Of a DNA stretch of 5,101 bases, positions 1-5,072 are shown piece by piece (position 1 is the stretch's first letter; each line of letters opens with the position of its first letter). Under the pieces are notes generated by a model that ran no database searches, was not told the DNA's origin, and worked only from the letters and a program-made list of their open reading frames with translations. The stretch spans positions 1 through 5,101 of the forward strand of contig DAOVOU010000191.1 of the NCBI GenBank assembly GCA_030629475.1, in the 5' to 3' direction. The position numbers and the translations under genes are program-made. Origin of the DNA: Desulfobacterales bacterium. GTDB lineage: Bacteria > Desulfobacterota > Desulfobacteria > Desulfobacterales > C00003060.

Positions 1-393
1 GATGGGGTCTTCCGAGACCTGGAACGATTCATCCAGGTCCAGGGTTATATGCTCGGCGATGGGAATCCCCTTGAGGCCACTCAGGGTCAGACTGTGGCGG
101 ACCGTATTGTTCTCCTTGTTTCTGGCGTACAAAACAAAGCTGAGGTCATAGTCCAGGTTTACTTCGGTTTTTTCGGTCATTATAGTTAATGTCAATCCAG
201 GGGTGATCGAGGTAATCCAATCATCCTCCTTGTTATCTTTCTCCAGGTTGATGTTGTCATCGTACGTTTCAGAAACAGATATTCTTGTGCTCCATTGAAA
301 CCGTTTGGGCCCGGCATATGCATTGCTGCCCACCACAGCCAGGTAGAGAAGCACGGCCAGAGAGAATATGAAAGGCGAAAAAAATCGTATCAT
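1..393 (-). CDS. Outer-membrane beta-barrel protein, N-terminal part (runs off window)
   Basis: The first 131 codons are present and the 3' end lies beyond base 1. The ATG at 393 opens a Sec signal peptide: MIRFF, a hydrophobic stretch (residues 8-22), then SNAYA with a likely signal peptidase I cut after A27. The mature part begins GPKRFQWSTRISVSETYDDN and continues with alternating polar/hydrophobic strands (residues 33-46, 62-71, 76-91, 98-105), as in a transmembrane beta-barrel. The ETYDDNI...DDWITSITPGL pattern is what I know from the beta-barrel proteins of XrtA/PEP-CTERM EPS loci, so a role in passing or anchoring polysaccharide at the outer membrane is inferred. The start follows the transferase relic's proper stop by 14 bases, with only a weak GTGGG-like ribosome site. 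Without the frameshift correction in that relic, this gene is in the same open frame as it. The family call is good; the exact function is uncertain. Confidence 0.85.
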   Translation of the reverse strand, partial: MIRFFSPFIFSLAVLLYLAVVGSNAYAGPKRFQWSTRISVSETYDDNINLEKDNKEDDWITSITPGLTLTIMTEKTEVNLDYDLSFVLYARNKENNTVRHSLTLSGLKGIPIAEHITLDLDESFQVSEDPI

Positions 394-407
394 CCCACAG
401 GCTTTCT

Positions 408-795
408 TTACCTGGCGCCACTCTTGAGCAGCACAATCTTGGCTGTTTTGAATATGATTATCAGATCCATGACCAAAGACATATTCCTTGATATAGAACA
501 GGTCATACTTCAATTTTTCCAGGGCGTCTTTGACCGATGCGCCATAACCGTACGAAACCTGAGCCCAGCCCGTAATGCTTGGTTGGACCGTATGGCGCTC
601 TGAATAGTACGGAATAGGTAGCTTGCCCCGTCTTTCGTCCATGGCCACGATAATCTTTTGGGCATGAAGCGACTCGGCCAACTCACACAGTGTTGTATTC
701 ATGCTAAAATGGGGGACGCCCTGGGAGAGGGCCGCTTCTCCAAACACGAAGAATAGCTTTGTTGGCGGACAATATTTGTTCAGTATTTTCGGCAT
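408..795 (-). pseudogene. Collapsed undecaprenyl-phosphate sugar transferase (XrtA-type), two internal deletions and a frameshift
   Basis: Three blocks of the polyprenyl glycosylphosphotransferase family are joined. Residues 1-24 (MPKILNKYCPPTKLFFVFGE) match the family's extreme N-terminus. Residues 31-60 (CELAESLHAQKIIVAMDERR region) match the central Rossmann-like domain. Residues 61-103 (IPYYSERHTV, ITGWAQVSYGYGASVKDA) match the C-terminal end. The other transmembrane helices and nearly all of the catalytic core, including the KFRSM and DELPQ-type motifs, are absent: about 128 codons remain of a family norm near 460. Near the end an extra C at 486/487 (plus strand) shifts the frame. Removing it restores MSLVMDLIIIFKTAKIVLLK and a TAA at 408-410. 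Intact members load the first sugar-1-phosphate onto undecaprenyl phosphate at the inner membrane; this copy cannot. An in-frame TGA 18 bases upstream supports the ATG at 795, with AAGGG about 11 bases before it. The gap to the kinase gene is 31 bases. Confidence 0.88.
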
Positions 796-826
796 TTGTC
801 GGTACCCTTGTCAGTGACGGTCCGGT

Positions 827-1741
827 TCACTTTCGTCGGAAGAATCTGAAGGTTTTTCTTCGGGTATCACCGTAGTACTTATAGTAATACCTATTCGGGT
901 ATTTTCCTTCCAATGCGTTGAAGACGACACCGATGAACTTCTCTTTTCCGATTTTTTCCACTGTCTCCCGGATCACTTTTCTGGAAGATTTGCCATAGCG
1001 GACCACGAGAATGATTCCGTCAATAAATTTGCTCAATACGCTCGTTTCTGCTGCAACCTGGGCTGGAGTACTGTCGAGAATGATGTACCTGTCTTGATAT
1101 CGATTCCTGACCTCTTCCAACAGGTCTATCATCCTCCGGGAGGACAGTAATTCATAAGGATTCTTTGTGAGCCGGCCTCCGGGCAAGAGAGTCAGCTTAT
1201 CTACTGCTGTCTTGCAGAGGAGATTGCTCAGCTCATCCTCTTCCAAAAGATAGTCTGAAAGACCTCTCGAATTCTTAAGCCCGAACAGTGTGGCCAACGA
1301 GGGTCTGCGGAGATCACCCTCAATCAAGAGGACATGCTCCTGCTTGCCGAGCGCAATGCTGATGGCAAGGTTGCCGGAAACAATAGACTTGCCCTCACCG
1401 GGAATGGCACTGGTCACCAATATGGTTTTAGGCACAGATCCGCTTGCTGGGAACAATAGCTGGGTGCGCAGCATCTTATACTGCTCTGCAGCAAAATTGG
1501 CCTCCCGGTTGCCATCCTGGCGGCAGGTCACCAGAAGCTCGCTTATGGGCAGCAACTGGAAGCTGCGTTTGGTGACGGCCGGACCGTTCACTGGTGGCTT
1601 CAGGCGAAGCGAGTCAACCGCTTCCTGGCTTATAGAGGGAGCCTCCTGCACTGGGGCTCGTGCCTGCGCCTTCGCCGTGGAACCAGCGCTTTTGTCAGCA
1701 GCCGAAGCTGATTTCTGAAGTGCGTCAAATATCTTTCCCAT
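827..1741 (-). CDS. Polysaccharide-associated tyrosine autokinase (CpsD/CapB, XrtA-associated type)
   Basis: A 304-residue BY-kinase of the P-loop MinD/ParA-like fold, working in the cytoplasm with a membrane chain-length protein. Seen in the sequence: a short MGKIFDALQKSA start typical of the family; a linker rich in Ala, Pro and Ser (11-60); EQYKMLRTQL (86-95); Walker A in SAIPGEGKS (111-119, K118/S119); Walker A' in LLIEGDLRRP (138-147), where the usual D-x-D reads E141-G-D143; Walker B in YIILDSTP (219-226, D223). A C-terminal tyrosine cluster, YPNRYYYKYY (281-290, six Tyr), is the usual autophosphorylation tail. The length is normal and the frame unbroken. The ATG is fixed by AAAGGAG six bases upstream. 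The neighbour upstream, across a 263-base repeat-filled spacer, is its probable activator, the chain-length determinant. Cycles of phosphorylation presumably control polymer length and export, as in Wzc/CpsCD systems; this is inferred from the family. Confidence 0.93.
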   Translation of the reverse strand: MGKIFDALQKSASAADKSAGSTAKAQARAPVQEAPSISQEAVDSLRLKPPVNGPAVTKRSFQLLPISELLVTCRQDGNREANFAAEQYKMLRTQLLFPASGSVPKTILVTSAIPGEGKSIVSGNLAISIALGKQEHVLLIEGDLRRPSLATLFGLKNSRGLSDYLLEEDELSNLLCKTAVDKLTLLPGGRLTKNPYELLSSRRMIDLLEEVRNRYQDRYIILDSTPAQVAAETSVLSKFIDGIILVVRYGKSSRKVIRETVEKIGKEKFIGVVFNALEGKYPNRYYYKYYGDTRRKTFRFFRRK

Positions 1742-1747
1742 ATATAA

Positions 1748-1754
1748 CTCCTTT
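1748..1754 (-). promoter_or_regulatory. Strong ribosome binding site of the kinase gene
   Basis: On the minus strand AAAGGAG stands six bases before the ATG at 1741. It is the best-placed Shine-Dalgarno sequence in the window and settles the kinase start. It lies immediately downstream of the AGCT heptad repeats, so those would be in the untranslated leader. Confidence 0.85.
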
Positions 1755-1760
1755 CAGTGT

Positions 1761-1788
1761 AGCTGATAGCTCATAGCTCAAAGCTGAA
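1761..1788. repeat. Four tandem AGCT-type heptad repeats
   Basis: Four consecutive seven-base units each begin AGCT and end in GAT, CAT, CAA and GAA respectively (plus strand). They fill the leader just upstream of the kinase ribosome site. The exact seven-base period is shared with the CAGTGGT-type arrays in the same spacer, but the unit sequence differs. AGCT is self-complementary, so the transcript could form small alternative hairpins near the ribosome site. Confidence 0.85.
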
Positions 1789-1795
1789 GGCCCAC

Positions 1796-1822
1796 ATGTT
1801 ATTGCTAACTCAATTGTGTCAA
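1796..1822 (-). promoter_or_regulatory. Possible sigma-70-type promoter for the kinase gene
   Basis: On the minus strand a perfect -35 hexamer TTGACA (1822-1817) is followed after 15 bases by TAACAT (1801-1796), which matches the -10 consensus at four of six positions. The spacer is shorter than the usual 16-18. If real, it would let the kinase and downstream genes be transcribed separately from the sigma-54-driven upstream genes, with a leader of about 50 bases. This is a motif match only. Confidence 0.3.
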
Positions 1823-2008
1823 AACACCACTAAGTAGTGTTCAGTGGGCAGTGTCCAGTGGTTAGTACAAGAACTGACTTCAACAGGATATATTTCATCT
1901 ATGGTAGATTTACTAAAAACTGCATAAAGATATTTTCTAACCACTGACCACTGACGACTGACCACTGGCCACTTTCAATTGAGTGTTTTCGCTCAATTGA
2001 GGTGTTAG
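1805..2008. repeat. Structured intergenic repeat element: nested inverted repeats with heptad arrays
   Basis: The spacer between the chain-length and kinase genes is an almost symmetrical element. Outer arms: CTAAC (1805-1809) faces GTTAG (2004-2008), and CTCAATTG...AAAACAC (1809-1827) faces its reverse complement at 1983-2001 with 16 of 19 positions matching. Inner arms are heptad arrays: four seven-base units of AGTGNNN (1836-1863) face four units of CACTGAC type (1942-1969), and CAGTGGTTAG (1856-1865) pairs perfectly with CTAACCACTG (1937-1946). The central ~71 bases (1866-1936) are AT-rich and show no gene. The right end covers the stop codon of the chain-length gene. It may be a non-autonomous mobile repeat or a large hairpin in the operon mRNA. 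I see no transposase and no clear target duplication. Confidence 0.75.
1975..2000. repeat. Perfect 9-bp hairpin just after the chain-length gene
   Basis: TCAATTGAG (1975-1983) and CTCAATTGA (1992-2000) form a perfect nine-base stem around an eight-base loop, starting five bases past the chain-length gene's stop codon on the minus strand. The stem is AT-rich and no T-run follows on the minus strand, so it is not a classical intrinsic terminator. It could protect or punctuate the mRNA. It is part of the larger element at 1805-2008. Confidence 0.75.
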
Positions 2009-3603
2009 ACAAGGGAGCGAATCCTCTGCCCCAATCCTTGCAGATCTCCGTTCAGCCAGAGGAAGACGCCAATGCAGACGGCCACCAGCAAACAGCCGCT
2101 CAAGCAATAGGCGAACACCTTAAGACGGTGTCGCCTCCTGACTTCAGTGGTGGTCTGGAGCCAAGGGATGAAGGCCAGCACCGGAATTTGCAAAAACTCA
2201 GCAAGGTCGTTGAAATCCCTGAAGGATTCATCAAGATATTCGACAGTAAAAGCCAAACCAAAACTTGCGGCGAGCGCCCCTAGTAGAGTCATCAAGATGA
2301 TCCTGGGGACGTTGGGGCTGAACGGCTTTTCCGGGGCCCTTGCCGGGTCGAGTATGATAAACTGCTCACCTTTCTGCCGTTTTTCCAGGTTTTCGGCCAA
2401 CTCGGATTGCAGCTTCTTACCGAGCAGAGAGTCATATTGCCCTTTGATCGTATTGTAGTCACGCTGGAGAGAGATGAGCGTCAACTTCCTATTGGGTGTA
2501 TCGTCGATGCGCTCTTTTAGCCTGCCAATTTGTTTTTCTATCTTGGCCTTTTCACTCTGTAAGTCTCTAATCGTTTTTTGGAGGGAAGCCAGTTGAAATT
2601 CGAAGACTTCCTGTTGGGCAGTCATAATGCTGTCTCCCTCGGAGAAAGGTGTTTCGAGAGGACCCTGGGCCTCCTCTTGCTCCTGGTTCTCTTCAATTTG
2701 CTCGATGATCTTTTTCACTTTGACTACGTCAGGATAGTTGTCAGTATAGCTAAGGCGGAGAGCCTTGAGCTGCTCTCTTAGCTTATGAAGCTGGCCAGAG
2801 CCGTCTGTGACATCTTCGGATGCAAAGATATCCTGCTCATCGTCATCGACAGATGCGAAAGCAGCCGAGCCCTTCAGATTAACGATTTGCTGCTCGAGCA
2901 TGATCTTTTGGGTACGGGCCTCGTCCAGCCTTTGCTCGAGACTCGAGACTTTCTGGTTAAGTTGTTCCATAATGCGAAGATTGGTATCTAAATCCTCCGG
3001 CAATCCGCCCATATGCTGCTTCTTGTACGCTGTGAGCGCCGCTTCTTTTTCGCGAAGGATTGTCTCGACGCGTGCCAATTCACTTTCCAAGAACCGCGTG
3101 GTGCCGATTGACTGCTGCTCTCGTACCTTTAGATGTTCGTCGACAAAGTTTAAAGCCAGCGCATTGGCGATTTCGGCGACCTTCCGGGAGTTTGTACCGG
3201 TGAATGAGATACTGAACGCGGCACTCCTGTGGAGCTGGATTCCGATATGGCGCCGCATACGTTCGACTTTGTCCTGCATGGTCGCCTCTTGCTCGGAGGG
3301 ATCCTTGCTGACATAAAGTCCCAACCTTTTGATTAAGCTTTCCAGGTTCGTCCGGCTGGTGACCTGCTGTTGGATAGTGTTGATGCGGTCCCCGAGGCTG
3401 GTGGTAATGTTTGATCTAACATAACTCGAAGGCACCTGCTGCCGTTGCACCAAAATCATAGTGTCGGCTTTGTATATTTTGGGTGTGGTCACTGCGTATA
3501 TGATGCCTGAGCTAAAAATCAGGACAATGGGAACAATGATGTACCACTTTCTTCTGAGCAGGGCGTCCTTGCAATAGTGCAGATCAAATTTTTTGGGTAT
3601 CAT
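2005..3603 (-). CDS. Polysaccharide chain-length determinant (Wzc N-domain/GumC type, XrtA-associated)
   Basis: A 532-residue polysaccharide co-polymerase of the inner membrane with a large periplasmic domain. Seen: a short basic N-terminus, then a transmembrane helix (about 20-38, YIIVPIVLIFSSGIIYAV); a Wzz-like entry (TTPKIYKADTMILV); TSRTNLESLIKRLGL; long coiled-coil runs (about 168-245, 272-312, 328-366); YTDNYPDVVKVKK (286-298), a conserved landmark of the family; a proline-rich segment PARAPEKPFSPNVP (420-433) entering a second helix (about 434-453). A further hydrophobic helix (495-517) follows near the C-terminus. Length is close to the family norm and the frame is unbroken. There is no kinase domain; the separate kinase gene downstream supplies it, as in CpsC/CpsD pairs. 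The ATG at 3603 has AAAGGG about nine bases upstream, and the beta-barrel relic ends 16 bases before it. The stop overlaps the repeat element. Confidence 0.92.
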   Translation of the reverse strand: MIPKKFDLHYCKDALLRRKWYIIVPIVLIFSSGIIYAVTTPKIYKADTMILVQRQQVPSSYVRSNITTSLGDRINTIQQQVTSRTNLESLIKRLGLYVSKDPSEQEATMQDKVERMRRHIGIQLHRSAAFSISFTGTNSRKVAEIANALALNFVDEHLKVREQQSIGTTRFLESELARVETILREKEAALTAYKKQHMGGLPEDLDTNLRIMEQLNQKVSSLEQRLDEARTQKIMLEQQIVNLKGSAAFASVDDDEQDIFASEDVTDGSGQLHKLREQLKALRLSYTDNYPDVVKVKKIIEQIEENQEQEEAQGPLETPFSEGDSIMTAQQEVFEFQLASLQKTIRDLQSEKAKIEKQIGRLKERIDDTPNRKLTLISLQRDYNTIKGQYDSLLGKKLQSELAENLEKRQKGEQFIILDPARAPEKPFSPNVPRIILMTLLGALAASFGLAFTVEYLDESFRDFNDLAEFLQIPVLAFIPWLQTTTEVRRRHRLKVFAYCLSGCLLVAVCIGVFLWLNGDLQGLGQRIRSLV

Positions 3604-3619
3604 TTTCTTTAACCCTTTT

Positions 3620-3748
3620 TTAGATGGATTTGGGCTTGCTTACATAAGCCTTCTCAATATCTAGTGTAAAGGTAACACTGCTGTCGCGGTAGTCATTCTC
3701 ATCAATGCTGGAATCTCTTTCCCGATAGGCGTAACCCAAGGAAGCTGA
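3620..3748 (-). pseudogene. Relic of an outer-membrane beta-barrel gene, C-terminal end only
   Basis: Between the export and chain-length genes an open stretch of 42 codons, entered directly after a TAA (3749-3751) with no start codon, reads SASLGYAYRERDSSIDENDY, then RDSSVTFTLDIEKAY, and stops at TAA 3620-3622. The pattern of two amphipathic strands around an acidic turn (GYAYRERDSSIDENDYRDSSVTFTL) is what I recognise from the last strands of beta-barrel proteins in XrtA-type EPS loci. It lacks a signal peptide and the rest of the barrel. It is not an extension of the 1-393 gene, which lies 3.2 kb away and begins afresh, so it may be the last part of a second, related barrel gene. Family assignment rests on pattern memory over a short piece. 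Confidence 0.6.
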
Positions 3749-3762
3749 TTACTCGTCGCTAA

Positions 3763-3771
3763 CTCCTTCCT
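3763..3771 (-). promoter_or_regulatory. Orphan strong ribosome binding site
   Basis: AGGAAGGAG on the minus strand is a near-ideal Shine-Dalgarno sequence, 56 bases after the export gene's stop, but no ATG, GTG or TTG follows at a usable distance. An ACG sits six bases after it, where a start codon would be expected. It most likely belonged to the gene whose tail survives at 3620-3748, with its 5' part deleted or mutated. Confidence 0.45.
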
Positions 3772-3827
3772 ATTGGATACAGAGATGTATATATCAAAAC
3801 ACGTCACGGTATTTGCAAATGGAAGCA

Positions 3828-4454
3828 CTAGGGTACAAAAATAGTATCGCCAGGTTCGAGTAAAATATTCTGGCTCATATCCTTGCCAGAGATGATGGCC
3901 TCGTAATCAATCCTGAAGTGTCTCTCAACACCACCAATTTTTCTGATAAGCCTGATATCCGAGGTGTCTGCCCAGGGGCCCAGGCCGCCTGCACGGGAAA
4001 TCGCCTGGAGGACTGTCATTTTTTTTGTCAGGGGATGTTCCCCCGGACTCTGGATTTTGCCCAGCATATAGATTTTGCCGCTGCCACTTTGCAACAGGGT
4101 TACGGAAACCTCCGGGACTTCCACGAAATCCGTGTATTTCTCCTCAATAAGATTTTCCAGTTTTCCGCAGGTGAGTCCGACTGTTTGGATGTCGTCTATC
4201 AGGGGCAGGGAGATTTTGCCGTCCAGGCGGACAGTGACCTGTTTGGATAACGCCTCCTCTCGCCACACGTCGATTGCCAAAACATCCCCTGAACCTATGA
4301 GGTATGATTCAGTGGATTGCTGCGCTGGTGTTTCATCTTGATAGTATTTGCTCAGTGTCTTTACAGAGACGATGTCACTTGTCGCACATGAAGTGAGGAT
4401 CTGAAGTGCGGTGAGCAAGGCTGCTAATGTTGTTTTTTTAATCATCGGACCCAT
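3828..4454 (-). CDS. Polysaccharide export outer-membrane lipoprotein (Wza/PEP-CTERM export type)
   Basis: A 208-residue Poly_export/SLBB protein that in this family forms or gates the outer-membrane exit for polysaccharide. Seen: a lipoprotein signal with two lysines (6-7), a hydrophobic core and lipobox ILTSC (C23); Poly_export domain at about 49-122 (YLIGSGDVLAIDVWREEALS, VRLDGKISLPLIDDI); SLBB domain at about 126-180 (IYMLGKIQSPGEHPL, TVLQAISRAGGLG); and a final LEPGDTIFVP (199-208), the usual terminus. It is the short form common in XrtA loci and looks complete. Its ATG at 4454 shares one base with the regulator piece's stop (TAATG), suggesting translational coupling. A second ATG at 4445 (M4) would give the more usual MIKKTTLAAL start. 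The AAGGA site is very close to the first ATG and about 11 bases from the second, so the choice is open. Confidence 0.93.
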   Translation of the reverse strand: MGPMIKKTTLAALLTALQILTSCATSDIVSVKTLSKYYQDETPAQQSTESYLIGSGDVLAIDVWREEALSKQVTVRLDGKISLPLIDDIQTVGLTCGKLENLIEEKYTDFVEVPEVSVTLLQSGSGKIYMLGKIQSPGEHPLTKKMTVLQAISRAGGLGPWADTSDIRLIRKIGGVERHFRIDYEAIISGKDMSQNILLEPGDTIFVP

Positions 4455-4834
4455 TATCCTTTCCTCAGTATTTGACGGTACTCGGCCTCAATGCCGTATT
4501 CTTTGATCTTGTTGAGCACGGCCTTGTAGCTAACTTTAAGCAGAGCCGCTGCTTTTCTGCGATTCCAGCGGGTATGAAAGAGGGCATTCACAATGGCCTC
4601 AGTCTCGGCCTTACGGGTTGCTTTTTTGCACACCTCTTTCAGCGAGCGTCTGGTTACAGACCCGGAGGCAACGGCGCTACCGGGCCGCGCTGCCCTCTGA
4701 CCATTCAGAAAAACGCCTACAGGACCGTTATTGCCCATGTTTTCATAGAAGGCCTCTCTATCCCCGAGTACAGTGATGCCCTGAATGAAGTTCTGCAGCT
4801 CACTGCGGTGGAAGGGTCCCCCTGGCGGACTCAA
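4454..4834 (-). CDS. Truncated sigma-54-dependent regulator: Fis-type DNA-binding end only
   Basis: Residues 11-26 (SELQNFIQGITVLGDR) match the segment that follows the conserved W-P-G-N-x-R at the end of the sigma-54 AAA+ domain. Residues 64-113 (LKEVCKKATRKAETEAIVNA, TRWNRRKAAALLKVSYKAVL) match the Fis-type helix-turn-helix of that family very well, with the HTH at about 77-113. The receiver domain, the Walker A and GAFTGA parts of AAA+ and the canonical WPGN are missing: at most 126 residues stand where the family has about 450. The reading frame opens at a TAG near 4904, there is no upstream ATG, and TTG at 4834 is the first near-start codon. It has no visible ribosome site; the only in-frame ATG before the HTH is M33. 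It lies 35 bases downstream of the predicted sigma-54 start site and overlaps the export gene by one base. It may be a relic, or a small DNA-binding protein unable to activate transcription. Confidence 0.72.
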   Translation of the reverse strand: MSPPGGPFHRSELQNFIQGITVLGDREAFYENMGNNGPVGVFLNGQRAARPGSAVASGSVTRRSLKEVCKKATRKAETEAIVNALFHTRWNRRKAAALLKVSYKAVLNKIKEYGIEAEYRQILRKG

Positions 4835-4879
4835 AAAGGTGTTAGCCTGTGGAATGTGCTCGCTTTGAGGGGCATTTTT

Positions 4880-4896
4880 AGCAAGGAGCGTACCAA
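4880..4896 (-). promoter_or_regulatory. Sigma-54 (RpoN) -24/-12 promoter of the EPS block
   Basis: On the minus strand TTGGTACGCTCCTTGCT matches the consensus TGGCACG-N4-TTGC: GG and GC are ten bases apart and only one base of TGGCACG differs (T for C). Transcription would begin near 4869, 35 bases before the TTG of the regulator piece, and run through the export, chain-length and later genes. EPS genes of XrtA-type loci are commonly under a sigma-54 activator, and the gene just downstream is a piece of one. A direct repeat, CTTAGT twice at a 12-base period, lies just upstream (4900-4905 and 4912-4917 on the complementary strand). Confidence 0.72.
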
Positions 4897-4936
4897 AGGA
4901 CTAAGGAGAGAACTAAGTTACTGGATCTAGAGCATT

Positions 4937-5052
4937 TTAATCCACAGATTTCGCAGATTACCCCGATGAAATAGAAAAAGAAAATGCATTTCATAGGGCA
5001 GGCACGGATTACTCTAATCACTTGAAGGGCGATGCGAAATCTGTAGGGTTTA
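4937..5052. repeat. Inverted-repeat block upstream of the sigma-54 promoter
   Basis: ACAGATTTCGC (4944-4954) is repeated exactly in inverse at 5034-5044 (GCGAAATCTGT). With one gap and a few mismatches the arms extend to roughly 4937-4957 and 5031-5052. Inside are GATTA-CTC-TAATC (5007-5019) and ATGAAAT/ATTTCAT (4966-4972 and 4988-4994). The CAGATT units at the left arm also repeat at a nine-base period. Motifs such as AATCTGCGAAATCTGTGG are familiar to me as dispersed intergenic repeats in environmental genomes. No gene is supported in 4905-5101: the open frames there come from the repeat itself. Confidence 0.7.
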
Positions 5053-5058
5053 ATTCCC

Positions 5059-5072
5059 CGCAGCTTGCTGCG
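5059..5072. repeat. Short GC-rich hairpin (CGCAG-CTTG-CTGCG)
   Basis: A perfect five-base stem closes a CTTG tetraloop (CAAG on the other strand). Sequences like CCCCGCAGCTTGCTGCG are familiar as REP-like intergenic palindromes in Desulfobacterota-type genomes. Here the 3' side lacks the matching GGGG, so the copy is one-sided. No T-run follows on the plus strand. On the minus strand the following bases are GGGGAATTAAA, so it is unlikely to be an intrinsic terminator. Confidence 0.65.

Noticed and set aside
480..492. Programmed ribosomal frameshift in the transferase relic
   Set aside because: There is no slippery heptamer or following hairpin at the shift, and the gene already lacks its catalytic core, so a simple one-base insertion is the better explanation.
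295..603. 102-codon plus-strand open frame
   Set aside because: It crosses two minus-strand genes (beta-barrel 5' end and transferase relic), both with clear family matches.
1290..1718. 142-codon plus-strand open frame
   Set aside because: It is antisense to the P-loop region of the kinase gene; it has low-complexity composition and no ribosome site.
1866..1936. Small gene in the centre of the repeat element
   Set aside because: The stretch is AT-rich with stops in all frames at short intervals, and nothing recognisable is encoded.
1975..2000. Intrinsic terminator after the chain-length gene
   Set aside because: The stem is AT-rich and no T-run follows on the transcribed strand.
2807..3316. 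169-codon plus-strand open frame rich in Ser and Cys
   Set aside because: It is the complement of the coiled-coil region of the chain-length gene. Ser/Cys-rich products are usual for antisense frames of Glu/Ala-rich genes.
4861..4875. Short leader peptide from ATG at 4875 (MPLKASTFHRLTPF)
   Set aside because: The ATG lies upstream of the predicted sigma-54 start site and has no ribosome site, so it would not be in the transcript.
4472..4930. 152-codon plus-strand open frame
   Set aside because: It lies opposite the regulator piece, whose HTH is clearly recognisable on the minus strand, and its own translation shows no family pattern.
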